From Methanobacterium sp. (GTDB taxonomy: Archaea; Methanobacteriota; Methanobacteria; Methanobacteriales; Methanobacteriaceae), in contig PLXT01000076.1 of assembly GCA_003151535.1 (NCBI GenBank), positions 1 to 5,754 of the forward strand: 5,754 bases of DNA, in the 5' to 3' direction. The notes beneath the pieces were generated by a model. That model did not search any database, was not told the origin of the DNA, and saw nothing but the letters and a program-made list of their open reading frames with translations. Both the position numbers and the translations under genes were made by a program. Of this stretch, positions 1-5,747 are shown in pieces (positions within the stretch are counted from its first letter, which is position 1; each line of letters begins with the position of its first letter).

Positions 1-572
1 ACAACAGTCATCTTCGATAATTCATCATGAGTATAACCCAATCTTTTTATTCCAACTTCATTCATTTCGATGAAATTCCCCGGGAACCCATCTGCTTTAA
101 TCTCAATCAAACCAATCTGATCATTTGCATTGTTGAATAATTCTCTGAACTTTTCTTCACTTTCTTTTAAGGCTAATTCTGATTTTTTTTGTTTGGTGAT
201 GTCTCTTGCGATTGTTGAGATTCCAATGAGATTTCTTGATTTATCAAAAATTGGAGACAAGGTAATTGAAACGTCTACATGTTTACCGCCTTTTCTTATT
301 CTAATAGTATCATAGTGAAAAACCCTTTCACCATCTCTAATTTTTTTAATTAATTGCGTTATTTCATCTTTTAGTTGAGGCGGTGTTAATATGGATATAT
401 TTTTTCCTATAACTTCCTCAGCTGAATAACCATATATGAGTTCTGCACCTTTATTCCAAGTAGTTATAATACCATCAAGAGATTTACTAATAATTGCATC
501 ATCAGAAGACTCAACAACATTAGCCAACCATTGAATATTTTTATCCGTTTCATCCATCAAATCAACCCACAT
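1..572 (-). CDS. PAS-domain sensor protein, probably a multi-PAS histidine kinase (3' part outside the window)
   Basis: An open frame runs from ATG at 572 to the window edge without a stop and gives 190 residues of the N-terminus. Residues about 13-128 form one PAS domain: it opens with NVVESSDDAIISKSLDGII, continues with TTWNKGAELIYGYSAEEVIG, and ends in the PAC-like stretch ISTIARDITKQKKSE. A second PAS domain begins near residue 137 (ESEEKFRELFNNAND) and is cut off. No signal peptide or membrane segment is visible, so a soluble cytoplasmic sensor is likely. In methanogens this architecture usually continues into more PAS or GAF domains and a histidine kinase or ATPase end, but that part is not seen here. 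The ligand cannot be predicted. An in-frame Met6 (codon at 557-555) is an alternative start. Neither start has a convincing ribosome binding site; the bases before 572 are a T/A run. PAS identity is sure; the kinase call is inferred. Confidence 0.88.
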   Translation of the reverse strand, partial: MWVDLMDETDKNIQWLANVVESSDDAIISKSLDGIITTWNKGAELIYGYSAEEVIGKNISILTPPQLKDEITQLIKKIRDGERVFHYDTIRIRKGGKHVDVSITLSPIFDKSRNLIGISTIARDITKQKKSELALKESEEKFRELFNNANDQIGLIEIKADGFPGNFIEMNEVGIKRLGYTHDELSKMTV

Positions 573-610
573 TTTAAAAAAAAAATCAAAACTAATTTAT
601 ATTATTAACT

Positions 611-618
611 ATATTTAA
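611..618 (-). promoter_or_regulatory. Candidate TATA box for the PAS gene, possibly shared with the divergent small ORF
   Basis: Read on the minus strand this is TTAAATAT, about 40 bases before the PAS ATG, which would put the transcript start near 590. Read on the plus strand, the overlapping CTATATTTAA lies about 25-30 bases before the ATG at 643, as for a leaderless or nearly leaderless archaeal transcript. The 70-base spacer is AT-rich throughout, so the assignment is tentative. Confidence 0.35.
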
Positions 619-642
619 GGAACTATTAATAAATTCGTTAAA

Positions 643-881
643 ATGAAAACTACTCGAGTCTTAATACAACCAGCAGATTCTATGGAACGGCCACAAAAAT
701 TGAAACAGGATTTATTTAAGTGTCTATCCTCGGACCTAAAAAAAAATGGAATATGTGCTAGGCTACCAAATGAGAATACTATTAAAAAGATGATGGATCC
801 TATGAAGAGTTGTCCCTAGAGAATGAAAATCCTGAATACTGTTGTAATACTGATAAAAACAGTTTTATTTTGGATACTTAA
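643..881 (+). pseudogene. Small unrecognised ORF, probably interrupted by a one-base frameshift
   Basis: The frame from ATG at 643 encodes 58 residues (MKTTRVLIQP... to ...MKSCP) and stops at TAG 817-819. A different frame is open from just after a TAA at 783-785 to TAA at 879-881. It reads KDDGSYEELS..., then a CC pair (PEYCCN), and ends NSFILDT. Adding one A to the AAAAA run at 784-788 would join the two into one hydrophilic protein of about 80 residues with four cysteines. This suggests a deletion in the A run, a sequencing error or programmed slippage; a nine-A run at 738-746 is another slippage-prone site. I recognise no family. No ribosome binding site precedes the ATG, but a TATA-like sequence at 610-617 would suit a leaderless message. 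CGA, CGG and TCG codons are unusual against the AT-rich neighbours. It could also be non-coding. Confidence 0.35.
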
Positions 882-883
882 AT

Positions 884-924
884 AAAAAAAGTGGGAGAAA
901 AATAGATTTTGGAATAAAATCTAT
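884..924 (-). terminator. Hairpin plus T-rich tract downstream of the adhesin gene
   Basis: Five bases past the adhesin stop there is a perfect 9-bp inverted repeat, ATAGATTTT (902-910) and AAAATCTAT (916-924), with a 5-base loop. On the minus strand it is followed by TTTTT and then TTTTTTT (complement of 884-890). Archaeal termination depends mainly on T tracts, so this fits the end of the adhesin transcript. The T-rich bases after 925 on the plus strand could let it also stop transcription from the converging small ORF. Confidence 0.6.
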
Positions 925-928
925 ATGT

Positions 929-3196
929 TTATTTTCTTCTGTTTGCTGCTAACCCTCCTAATATGCTGAGAACAGCAATGGCCAATGGGACTATAGGTAC
1001 TCCAGTATCCTGCATGCTAATAATGTTAGCGGCTTCTACTGTGTTTACAGGTACAGGATTTACAGGGTTTATGGCGTTGAATGTTATGGATTGTGTGTTT
1101 CGGTTGAGTGTTGGGTCGTATGTGCTGGTTCTGAGTTTAGGGTTGATTAGGTAGTTTCCTGCTTTTATGATGTGTAGTGAGAGCCACATATTATGGTCTC
1201 CTACTGGCACATCGCCAATAGTCCATGTGATGGTTCTTGTGGCTTTGTCGTAGGTGTATGTTCCTTTATCCACATTAGCTCCAGCAAATTCAAGTCCTTG
1301 AGGTATAATGTAGGTCATCACTACATCTTTAGCCATGTCTGGTCCTTTGTTACCGACTTTTAAGGTATAAATTACTGTTTCACCAGTTACGGGATTGGTT
1401 TTGTTAGGTGTGATGGTTAAGTATAGGCTTGATTTGGGATTGATATTCACTTGTGAGTTCAAGGTTTGACTGTCTGTTATACCATTAACATGTGCAATAC
1501 CTGCAGTTTCATCAGCACGGAGTATAGCTGTAGCTATTCCGTTTAGGGTGTATTTCACAACAGATTTACTACCCACATTACCCAGGTCCGTGGTGAATGT
1601 TACTGGTGTGCCATCAGGTATATGACCCAATACTGGGTCAAGTTGTGTGATTGTGGTACCATTGGTGTCCTGATTGAAACTAGCTGTCAATGTGGAAGTC
1701 GATCCATCAGGAATACTTAATGGGGCTGCTGCGAAAGTCAGATACAACCATGGAGTGTAATTTACAACTCCAGAAATTATTGTGCTGAAGTTGGGATTGT
1801 TGGATCCCCACCAGTTATCGGTAGCGTTCACTGTTCCCATACCGTTATAGATAGCACTGCCTTGAATTGCTGTGTTTCCTACTATTCGGTTGAAATGCAC
1901 ATTAGCAGGACCTTGATTGTAGATAGCACCACCATTAGTTGCACTGTTACTTATGAAATTGCTGCCAGTTACATTCAAAGTGTCTAGTTCGTTGAATATT
2001 CCCCCACCATCTCCAGCATTGTTGTTTTCAATGGAACAATTAACAACAGTTAAAGTACCCAGGTTGTAGATTCCTCCACCATAAACATTGTTTGTTCCGA
2101 TGGCGATGTTGTCTTTTATGGTAGTGTCTGTGATGGTTAAATCACCATTGTTGTTGATTCCTCCACCATAAGCATCCCCATTTGTTCCGGTTGCGGTGTT
2201 CCCTGTAATGGTACTATTATTAATTGTTAAAAAAGCACCCCAGTTGCTGATTCCTCCACCATAAACATCTCCCCCTATTGCGGTTGCGGTGTTGTTGGTT
2301 ATAATGCTGTTATTGATGGTTAAGTCACCTAAAAATGAATGACTGATTCCTCCACCATATGCATTGCTTGTTCCGATGGCGATGTTGTCTCTTATGGTAG
2401 TGTCTGTGATGGTTAAAGTACCCTCCTCATTGCTGATTCCCCCACCATCAGCATATCCATCGGTGGTGGTTGCGGTGTTGTTGGTTATGGTGCTGTTATT
2501 GATGGTTAAAGTACCCTCGTTGTAGATTCCTCCACCATAAACATCTTCCCCTGTGCTGTTGGCGGTGTTGTCTTTTATGGTAGTGTCTGTAATAGTTAAA
2601 TCACCTTGATTGTAGATAGCACCACCATTACCATCATTTGCTGTGTTACCTGTGAAAGTGCTGTTATTAACTGTCATAGTACGATCATTAACGATTGCAC
2701 CACCATAATTTGCAGTGTTAGCTGTGAAAGTACAGTTATCAATAGTCAAAGTACCGTGATTGTAGATAGCACCATCCTTCTTGGTTGCGTTGGTTAGTGT
2801 TAGATTGGTGATTGTAACATTTCCACTTTTAATATAAAATATCCAGTTAGTGCCGGTTCCATTTATTATGGTACCTGTCTGACTTTGACCAATGATATTC
2901 ATGTTCTTAGTAATGACAATATTAGTGTTCTTAATTCCTTTATATTGTCCATCTGCAATGTTTACTTTTCCATTTACATTTACATCATCTATGGCGTTTT
3001 TAATTGATTTTTTTGCTAAAATCCAACTACTACCATCAGATGTATCGTTTCCATTTGAACCATTGACATAAATAGTGTCTCCAGGAGCAGCTGAAACATT
3101 ATTAACACTGACAGTAAAAATAAGACCTAAGCTTATAAGCAATAAAGGAAGTAGAATAGTAGTTCTTTTATAAAATGAATTTGATTTGTTTGTCAC
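929..3196 (-). CDS. Secreted adhesin-like beta-helix protein with Ig-like and DUF11 modules and a C-terminal membrane tail
   Basis: This 755-residue surface protein is probably anchored in the membrane and facing out. Residues 1-36 are a signal peptide: K/R-rich start, hydrophobic core at about 12-31, likely cleavage after VSA36. Residues about 40-475 form a right-handed parallel beta-helix with twelve GG(A/G)I(Y/S)N-type turns (GGAIYN, GGGISN) separated by LTI-N/D-T strands. It closes with NWWGSNNP at 461-468, a motif common in methanogen adhesin-like proteins. Residues about 485-585 resemble a bacterial Ig-like (Big_1/invasin) domain (IPDGTPVTFTTDLG, ATAILRADETAG). Residues about 590-709 are a DUF11 module (TNPVTGETVIYTLKVGNKGP, TITWTIGDVPVGD). 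The tail MQDTG (728-732) precedes a hydrophobic segment to about 751 and then NRRK, which looks like a membrane anchor. Many N-X-S/T sequons suggest N-glycosylation. The start is GTG at 3196-3194, fixed by a strong ribosome binding site nine bases upstream. The binding partner is unknown; cell-cell or host attachment is a family-level inference. Confidence 0.9.
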   Translation of the reverse strand: MTNKSNSFYKRTTILLPLLLISLGLIFTVSVNNVSAAPGDTIYVNGSNGNDTSDGSSWILAKKSIKNAIDDVNVNGKVNIADGQYKGIKNTNIVITKNMNIIGQSQTGTIINGTGTNWIFYIKSGNVTITNLTLTNATKKDGAIYNHGTLTIDNCTFTANTANYGGAIVNDRTMTVNNSTFTGNTANDGNGGAIYNQGDLTITDTTIKDNTANSTGEDVYGGGIYNEGTLTINNSTITNNTATTTDGYADGGGISNEEGTLTITDTTIRDNIAIGTSNAYGGGISHSFLGDLTINNSIITNNTATAIGGDVYGGGISNWGAFLTINNSTITGNTATGTNGDAYGGGINNNGDLTITDTTIKDNIAIGTNNVYGGGIYNLGTLTVVNCSIENNNAGDGGGIFNELDTLNVTGSNFISNSATNGGAIYNQGPANVHFNRIVGNTAIQGSAIYNGMGTVNATDNWWGSNNPNFSTIISGVVNYTPWLYLTFAAAPLSIPDGSTSTLTASFNQDTNGTTITQLDPVLGHIPDGTPVTFTTDLGNVGSKSVVKYTLNGIATAILRADETAGIAHVNGITDSQTLNSQVNINPKSSLYLTITPNKTNPVTGETVIYTLKVGNKGPDMAKDVVMTYIIPQGLEFAGANVDKGTYTYDKATRTITWTIGDVPVGDHNMWLSLHIIKAGNYLINPKLRTSTYDPTLNRNTQSITFNAINPVNPVPVNTVEAANIISMQDTGVPIVPLAIAVLSILGGLAANRRK
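2057..2626 (-). repeat. Expanded coil repeats inside the adhesin beta-helix (residues 191-380)
   Basis: The spacing of successive GG(A/G)I turns is 24 and 26 residues at the N-terminal side, then 30, 30, 30, 32, 31 and 29 in the middle, then 24, 25 and 24 at the C-terminal side. The middle coils carry an extra loop of about 5-6 residues before each glycine turn. They are of two kinds: type A reads LTITDTTIKDN and type B reads LTINNSTITNN. From residue 199 onward the order is A, B, A, B, B, A. Similarity persists at DNA level, so the block grew by duplication of coil-sized units. Confidence 0.8.
2086..2417 (-). repeat. Nearly identical 56-base direct repeat pair in the adhesin gene
   Basis: Bases 2086-2141 and 2362-2417 match at 54 of 56 positions by eye; both differences are T/C. 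The copies lie 276 bases (92 codons, in frame) apart, each covering a type A coil. A third, more diverged copy lies at about 2562-2605. Recombination between the two close copies would delete or add three coils without breaking the frame. Confidence 0.75.
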
Positions 3197-3205
3197 GTTT
3201 CTTTT

Positions 3206-3215
3206 TCACCTCCTT
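3206..3215 (-). promoter_or_regulatory. Strong ribosome binding site of the adhesin gene
   Basis: On the minus strand this reads AAGGAGGTGA, a near-complete match to the complement of the 16S rRNA 3' end of methanogens. It lies nine bases before the GTG at 3196-3194, which settles the non-ATG start. Confidence 0.85.
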
Positions 3216-3230
3216 CTACAATTAATAGAA

Positions 3231-3251
3231 CTATTCGGTTTCTATCCGGTT
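3231..3251 (-). promoter_or_regulatory. Tandem CTATYCGGTT repeat in the adhesin leader, possible operator
   Basis: CTATTCGGTT (3231-3240) and CTATCCGGTT (3242-3251) are direct repeats with an 11-base period and one mismatch. They lie between the TATA-like box and the ribosome binding site, around the expected transcript start. One helical turn of spacing would put both copies on the same face of the DNA, as for a regulator bound in tandem. It stands out because the flanks are much more AT-rich. The function is inferred only from position and spacing. Confidence 0.4.
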
Positions 3252-3265
3252 GGTGGATGAAAAGC

Positions 3266-3273
3266 TTTTTAAA
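3266..3273 (-). promoter_or_regulatory. Probable TATA box of the adhesin gene
   Basis: The minus strand reads TTTAAAAA in the context AAAGGTTTAAAAAGC, about 70 bases before the GTG. A transcript start about 25 bases downstream would fall near 3242 and give a leader of roughly 45 bases that contains the ribosome binding site. Confidence 0.5.
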
Positions 3274-3751
3274 CCTTTTAAAATGTTTTGTTCAAAAAAA
3301 AATTGTATTGGAGTTTTCCAGATTTAGTCACGGACAAAATCCTAATCATAATTAGATATATTTAATGTGATATCATAAATCCCTATAACATATTACAAAT
3401 TCATAGATTGAACTGATAATATTTGAATGAATATAATATGAAATTTAAAAAAATTTGATATAATCTTATTAACTACAAAAAACAAGTTGGATGGAAACAA
3501 GTATTATATACTGTGGTGTAAGGTATTGAAGTTGTAGATTACTTTCTTTTGGTTTCTTAAACTGTTACAACTTTAATTTTCCTATGGGATGCGACGTTTG
3601 CTTGCTGAAGGTGTTAAAATATGTCATTTCTATATATCCTGTTCCACTAAATACTGGTAATCAATTTTTTTTACCATCCAAACTCTTTAGTTGCATCTTT
3701 AGACATTATATAACTTTTTTTAAATTTATTCAAATGCAATTCTAGTTTTTT
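3274..3751. other. Gene-free AT-rich spacer between the DUF362 and adhesin genes
   Basis: I see no convincing gene in these 478 bases. There is no T run on the minus strand directly after the DUF362 stop. The nearest minus-strand T tracts are T7 (complement of 3447-3453) and T9 (complement of 3294-3302); the second lies just upstream of the adhesin TATA box and could insulate it from read-through. A short stretch at about 3583-3612 is richer in G and C than its surroundings. The only strong secondary structure I find is the stem-loop at 3525-3577, listed separately. Confidence 0.6.
3525..3577 (+). other. Long stem-loop in the spacer, possible small RNA element
   Basis: ATTGAAGTTGTA (3525-3536) can pair with TACAACTTTAAT (3566-3577) over 12 base pairs around a 29-base loop. 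The only imperfection is 3528 against 3574, which is a G-U pair in a plus-strand RNA but an A-C mismatch in a minus-strand RNA. This mildly favours a plus-strand transcript. A TATA-like TTGATATA at about 3455-3462 lies at a suitable distance upstream. No RNA family is recognised, and AT-rich DNA can give such pairings by chance. Confidence 0.3.
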
Positions 3752-4891
3752 TTAAGTGAATCTTGAAATAATTTTTGATATGAAACTTTCATCTAAATGA
3801 ATAGCTTTCTCAGGGCACATTTCCATACAGCATAAGCAATTTATACATTCTGTATAATCAAAATCTGGTATAATATTTCCACTCGTTAGAGCGTTAACTG
3901 GACAGCTTTTAACACATTTATCGCATTTGATGCATTTTTCTTGGTCTATAGCTGGTCTTGACCACATGAGATTTGATAAACCTCTCATTATAGGTTCTGG
4001 AATTTTATCTATGGTGCCTGCAATGTTAGGTGGCCATTTAAAATCTTTAATAATAGGCACATCCATTGAAATATCTATTTTTTCTATATTTGCTTCACCT
4101 AAACCTTGTTCATATGCTATTCTATTTGTTGGTACTTTCAGTGGTTTTTTGCCTAGCGTATGACATATGAAACTGTCTAGTGCTAATCCATCGGATGAGG
4201 ATAATATTAATCCTAAGTCTCGAGGATCTCCTCCTGAAGGTCCCATTCCTTGCATGGCAACTATTCCGTCTACTATATTCAATCGGGGTTTGGTTAATGC
4301 ATATATATCCACTATTATTTCTGCAAAGTTAGTTGTCTTAGGAGCTATTTTATGATATTCTGTTTTTTTCAGTCCGGGAATAGTACCAAACATGTTTTTT
4401 AATGCGCATGTGAACACTGTGAGACTATGAGTTTTAATTTTGGGTAAATTAATCAAAAAGTCACAATCTAAAACGGGTTTGGCAATATAATATTTTCTAC
4501 CATTCCTTTCTTTGATATATACACCAGATTTTTCAAAGTTAACTAACTCCACATCATGGTGTTTGCAAACTTCAGCAAATCCTGTGATGTTCCAGTAATG
4601 CTCTAAACCATTAGCAGGACCTCCCGGACTATCCCCTACCATAGCTATCCCCCCTGCGCTCTGCACTATATTTATTGTAGCTTCCAATACTTGAGGATGT
4701 GTGGTTATAGCTTCTTCTGAAGGTTTTGCTTGAAGCATGTTGGGTTTAATTAAAACATTATCTCCAGGTTTTATAAACGAGGACATTCCACCTAACTTAT
4801 CTACACAAGATTTAACAGCTTTATCAACTAATTCTGGATCATATGAATCACAGCTTTCAATTGAAATAAAAGATTTTTTGATAAAGATCAA
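3752..4891 (-). CDS. DUF362 protein with C-terminal two-cluster (2 x 4Fe-4S) ferredoxin domain
   Basis: This 379-residue protein has the DUF362 domain (Pfam PF04015) over about residues 1-290. Visible conserved stretches are LIKPNML (47-53), TTHPQVLEA (63-71), GDSPGG (86-91), INLPKIKTHSLT (147-158), ALKNMFGTIPG (163-173) and the glycine-rich VAMQGMGPSGGDPRD (211-225). Two ferredoxin motifs follow: C320, C323, C326, C330-P and C349, C352, C355, C359-P, the spacing expected for two 4Fe-4S clusters. No signal peptide or membrane segment is seen, so it is probably cytoplasmic. The family is common in methanogens and anaerobes; its reaction is not known to me, so I give only a redox-linked role by inference. 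The gene looks intact, 19 bases downstream of a decayed exporter, probably with its own promoter. The TTG start is uncertain (see the ribosome binding site entry); the next in-frame ATG is Met36, too far in. Confidence 0.9.
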   Translation of the reverse strand: MIFIKKSFISIESCDSYDPELVDKAVKSCVDKLGGMSSFIKPGDNVLIKPNMLQAKPSEEAITTHPQVLEATINIVQSAGGIAMVGDSPGGPANGLEHYWNITGFAEVCKHHDVELVNFEKSGVYIKERNGRKYYIAKPVLDCDFLINLPKIKTHSLTVFTCALKNMFGTIPGLKKTEYHKIAPKTTNFAEIIVDIYALTKPRLNIVDGIVAMQGMGPSGGDPRDLGLILSSSDGLALDSFICHTLGKKPLKVPTNRIAYEQGLGEANIEKIDISMDVPIIKDFKWPPNIAGTIDKIPEPIMRGLSNLMWSRPAIDQEKCIKCDKCVKSCPVNALTSGNIIPDFDYTECINCLCCMEMCPEKAIHLDESFISKIISRFT

Positions 4892-4896
4892 CTCCT
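4892..4896 (-). promoter_or_regulatory. Misplaced ribosome binding site at the DUF362 start
   Basis: The minus strand reads TAGGAG directly followed by TTG (4891-4889), so the GGAG abuts the start codon with no spacer. Read onward, AGGAGTTGAT itself resembles a full ribosome binding site with one mismatch, which would point to initiation several bases later, but no ATG, GTG or TTG lies there in frame. The TAG of the same string blocks any upstream in-frame extension. The true start may be the TTG, a rarer codon such as ATT, or a lost ATG. Confidence 0.45.
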
Positions 4897-4910
4897 AAGT
4901 TAACTTTTCT

Positions 4911-5650
4911 CTAAAACAATAATATTTCACGTTCAGGTATATATTTTTCTCCCCTAAGTGCTGATATGACTGCTATAATTGAAAGTAATGCTCCGATATA
5001 AAAGGATGTTCCGAGTGATGGTATAAATGCATTTTGTAAGGGTTGATGGGGAAACCATGTTGTAAAGTGTTTAATGTTGCTTGAGGTAATATATGCTACA
5101 ATTGGTGGCAGGTAAAGCAAGCTAATATAGAATCTACAGGATTATATCCTAAGAAGGCTGAGAATAAAACTGCAGGTAGGTGGAATATTAACTCAAATAC
5201 AGGAGCTAAATAAACAGCACCAATATCTAGATAATAGAAGCTGTCATACCTTATTGGGGAATCTTTGTGTAAAATTCCAATTATTATTATGGTGAACATC
5301 ATGCCGGATGTTAACACCTCAGGTCCTACTGATGGTTATTGAATTCCAGTATAGATGCGCTGTTAAGAGAACCAAACATTCCAAATCCCATCTCCCATAA
5401 AGGAACATTATTGGACCCAAATTCTAAGGTATGTGAAATTATATATGGAAAGTGCTGCAAACAATAGGAAAGCAATTGCACTTACTACCATTCCACCAGT
5501 AGTTAATCCACAGTAGACCATATCTATCGGATAATATGCCCTGAAAGAGGCCCTAAAAGTAATTATTCCCGCTGTTAAAGGTAACATGTAAAATTCCAGT
5601 ACCAGAAAGGGGTGGAACTGTAACTGTAACATGGTAAGAAGATAGGAAGG
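4911..5650 (-). pseudogene. Decayed MFS multidrug exporter (EmrB/QacA, DHA2-like), C-terminal half only
   Basis: Pieces of one membrane transporter lie in order but in changing frames. Around 5650-5635: SYLLT. Near 5612-5601: PLSG in a second frame. About 5590-5554: YMLPLTAGIITF. About 5552-5505: GLFQGILSDRYG, the MFS DRxG loop motif, in another frame. About 5503-5431: TTGGMVVSAIAFLLFAALS. About 5430-5338: MGFGMFGSLNSAS. About 5317-5121: MMFTIIIIGI and LFSAFLGYNP. About 5120-4911: SFYIGALLSIIAVISALRG to TAG. That is at least five frame changes (near 5553, 5504, 5430, 5335 and 5120). Intact family members have about 470-510 residues and 14 membrane helices; only about the last six are represented and the N-terminal half is absent. 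The order of recognisable motifs makes the family call firm. The intact genes on either side argue against poor sequence quality as the cause. It cannot encode a working exporter. Confidence 0.87.
4938..4945 (-). promoter_or_regulatory. Candidate TATA box for the DUF362 gene
   Basis: The minus strand reads AATATATA in the context AAAAATATATACC, about 47 bases before the TTG at 4891. It lies inside the last codons of the exporter remnant. A start about 25 bases downstream leaves a leader of roughly 20-25 bases. If real, DUF362 expression does not depend on the broken upstream gene. Confidence 0.45.
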
Positions 5651-5662
5651 GCCACTTTCATA

Positions 5663-5680
5663 ATATGAGTTAACTCATAT
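5663..5680 (-). promoter_or_regulatory. 18-base perfect palindrome, probable operator upstream of the exporter remnant
   Basis: ATATGAGTTAACTCATAT is a perfect, spacer-free palindrome centred on GTTAAC. On the minus strand it partly overlaps the TATA-like ACATATAT (complement of 5677-5684), just before the first recognisable exporter residues. A dimeric repressor sitting over or just downstream of a TATA box is a standard archaeal arrangement, and MFS drug exporters are often controlled by MarR- or TetR-type repressors. No regulator gene is in the window, so the partner is unknown. Confidence 0.5.
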
Positions 5681-5715
5681 ATGTTAATATTTGTTTTATT
5701 TGAATTGTAAAATCA

Positions 5716-5747
5716 AAGGTTTATGTGAAAAAGGTCACAAAATCCTT
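5716..5747. repeat. 32-base imperfect dyad with TGTGA-N6-TCACA core
   Basis: TGTGA (5724-5728) and TCACA (5735-5739) flank a 6-base spacer. Outer arms AAGG (5716-5719) and CCTT (5744-5747), plus TT/AA pairs at 5721-5722 and 5741-5742, share the same centre. In all, 11 of 13 arm positions are complementary. The core matches the form of a CRP/FNR-type site, but it could equally be a hairpin: on the plus strand it is followed by GTTTTTA, like a terminator. It lies at the window edge, so its neighbour on that side is unseen. Confidence 0.45.

Noticed and set aside
130..315. Plus-strand 61-residue open frame.
   Set aside because: It lies antisense within the PAS coding region, whose protein sequence is clearly conserved in type.
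853..868. Hairpin ATAAAA / TTTTAT near the end of the small ORF.
   Set aside because: It has only six A/T pairs and lies inside the proposed coding sequence; it is likely chance.
963..1154. Plus-strand 63-residue open frame.
   Set aside because: It is antisense to the adhesin C-terminus and has no ribosome binding site or family signal.
2057..2626. A possible CRISPR array, from the regular repeats about 90 bases apart.
   Set aside because: The repeats are in-frame coding units of a beta-helix with no constant repeat and unique spacers.
2606..2797. Plus-strand 63-residue open frame with repeated Cys/Thr/Ile.
   Set aside because: It is the complement of the adhesin beta-helix repeats; its repetitive composition comes from those repeats.
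3491..3744. A plus-strand frame from ATG 3491 to TAG 3742 interrupted only by TGA at 3527-3529, like a possible selenoprotein.
   Set aside because: The translation after the TGA is phenylalanine-, isoleucine- and leucine-rich, as expected from AT-rich non-coding DNA. There is no ribosome binding site or recognisable motif, and Methanobacterium-type organisms are not expected to use selenocysteine.
3927..4355. Two plus-strand open frames of 78 and 62 residues.
   Set aside because: Both are antisense to the well-conserved DUF362 gene.
4911..5632. Three separate small membrane proteins on the minus strand (4911-5120, 5096-5317, 5408-5632).
   Set aside because: They are fragments of one decayed MFS transporter. 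The 5120 start is a TTG inside the sequence, and further exporter motifs lie between the fragments in other frames.
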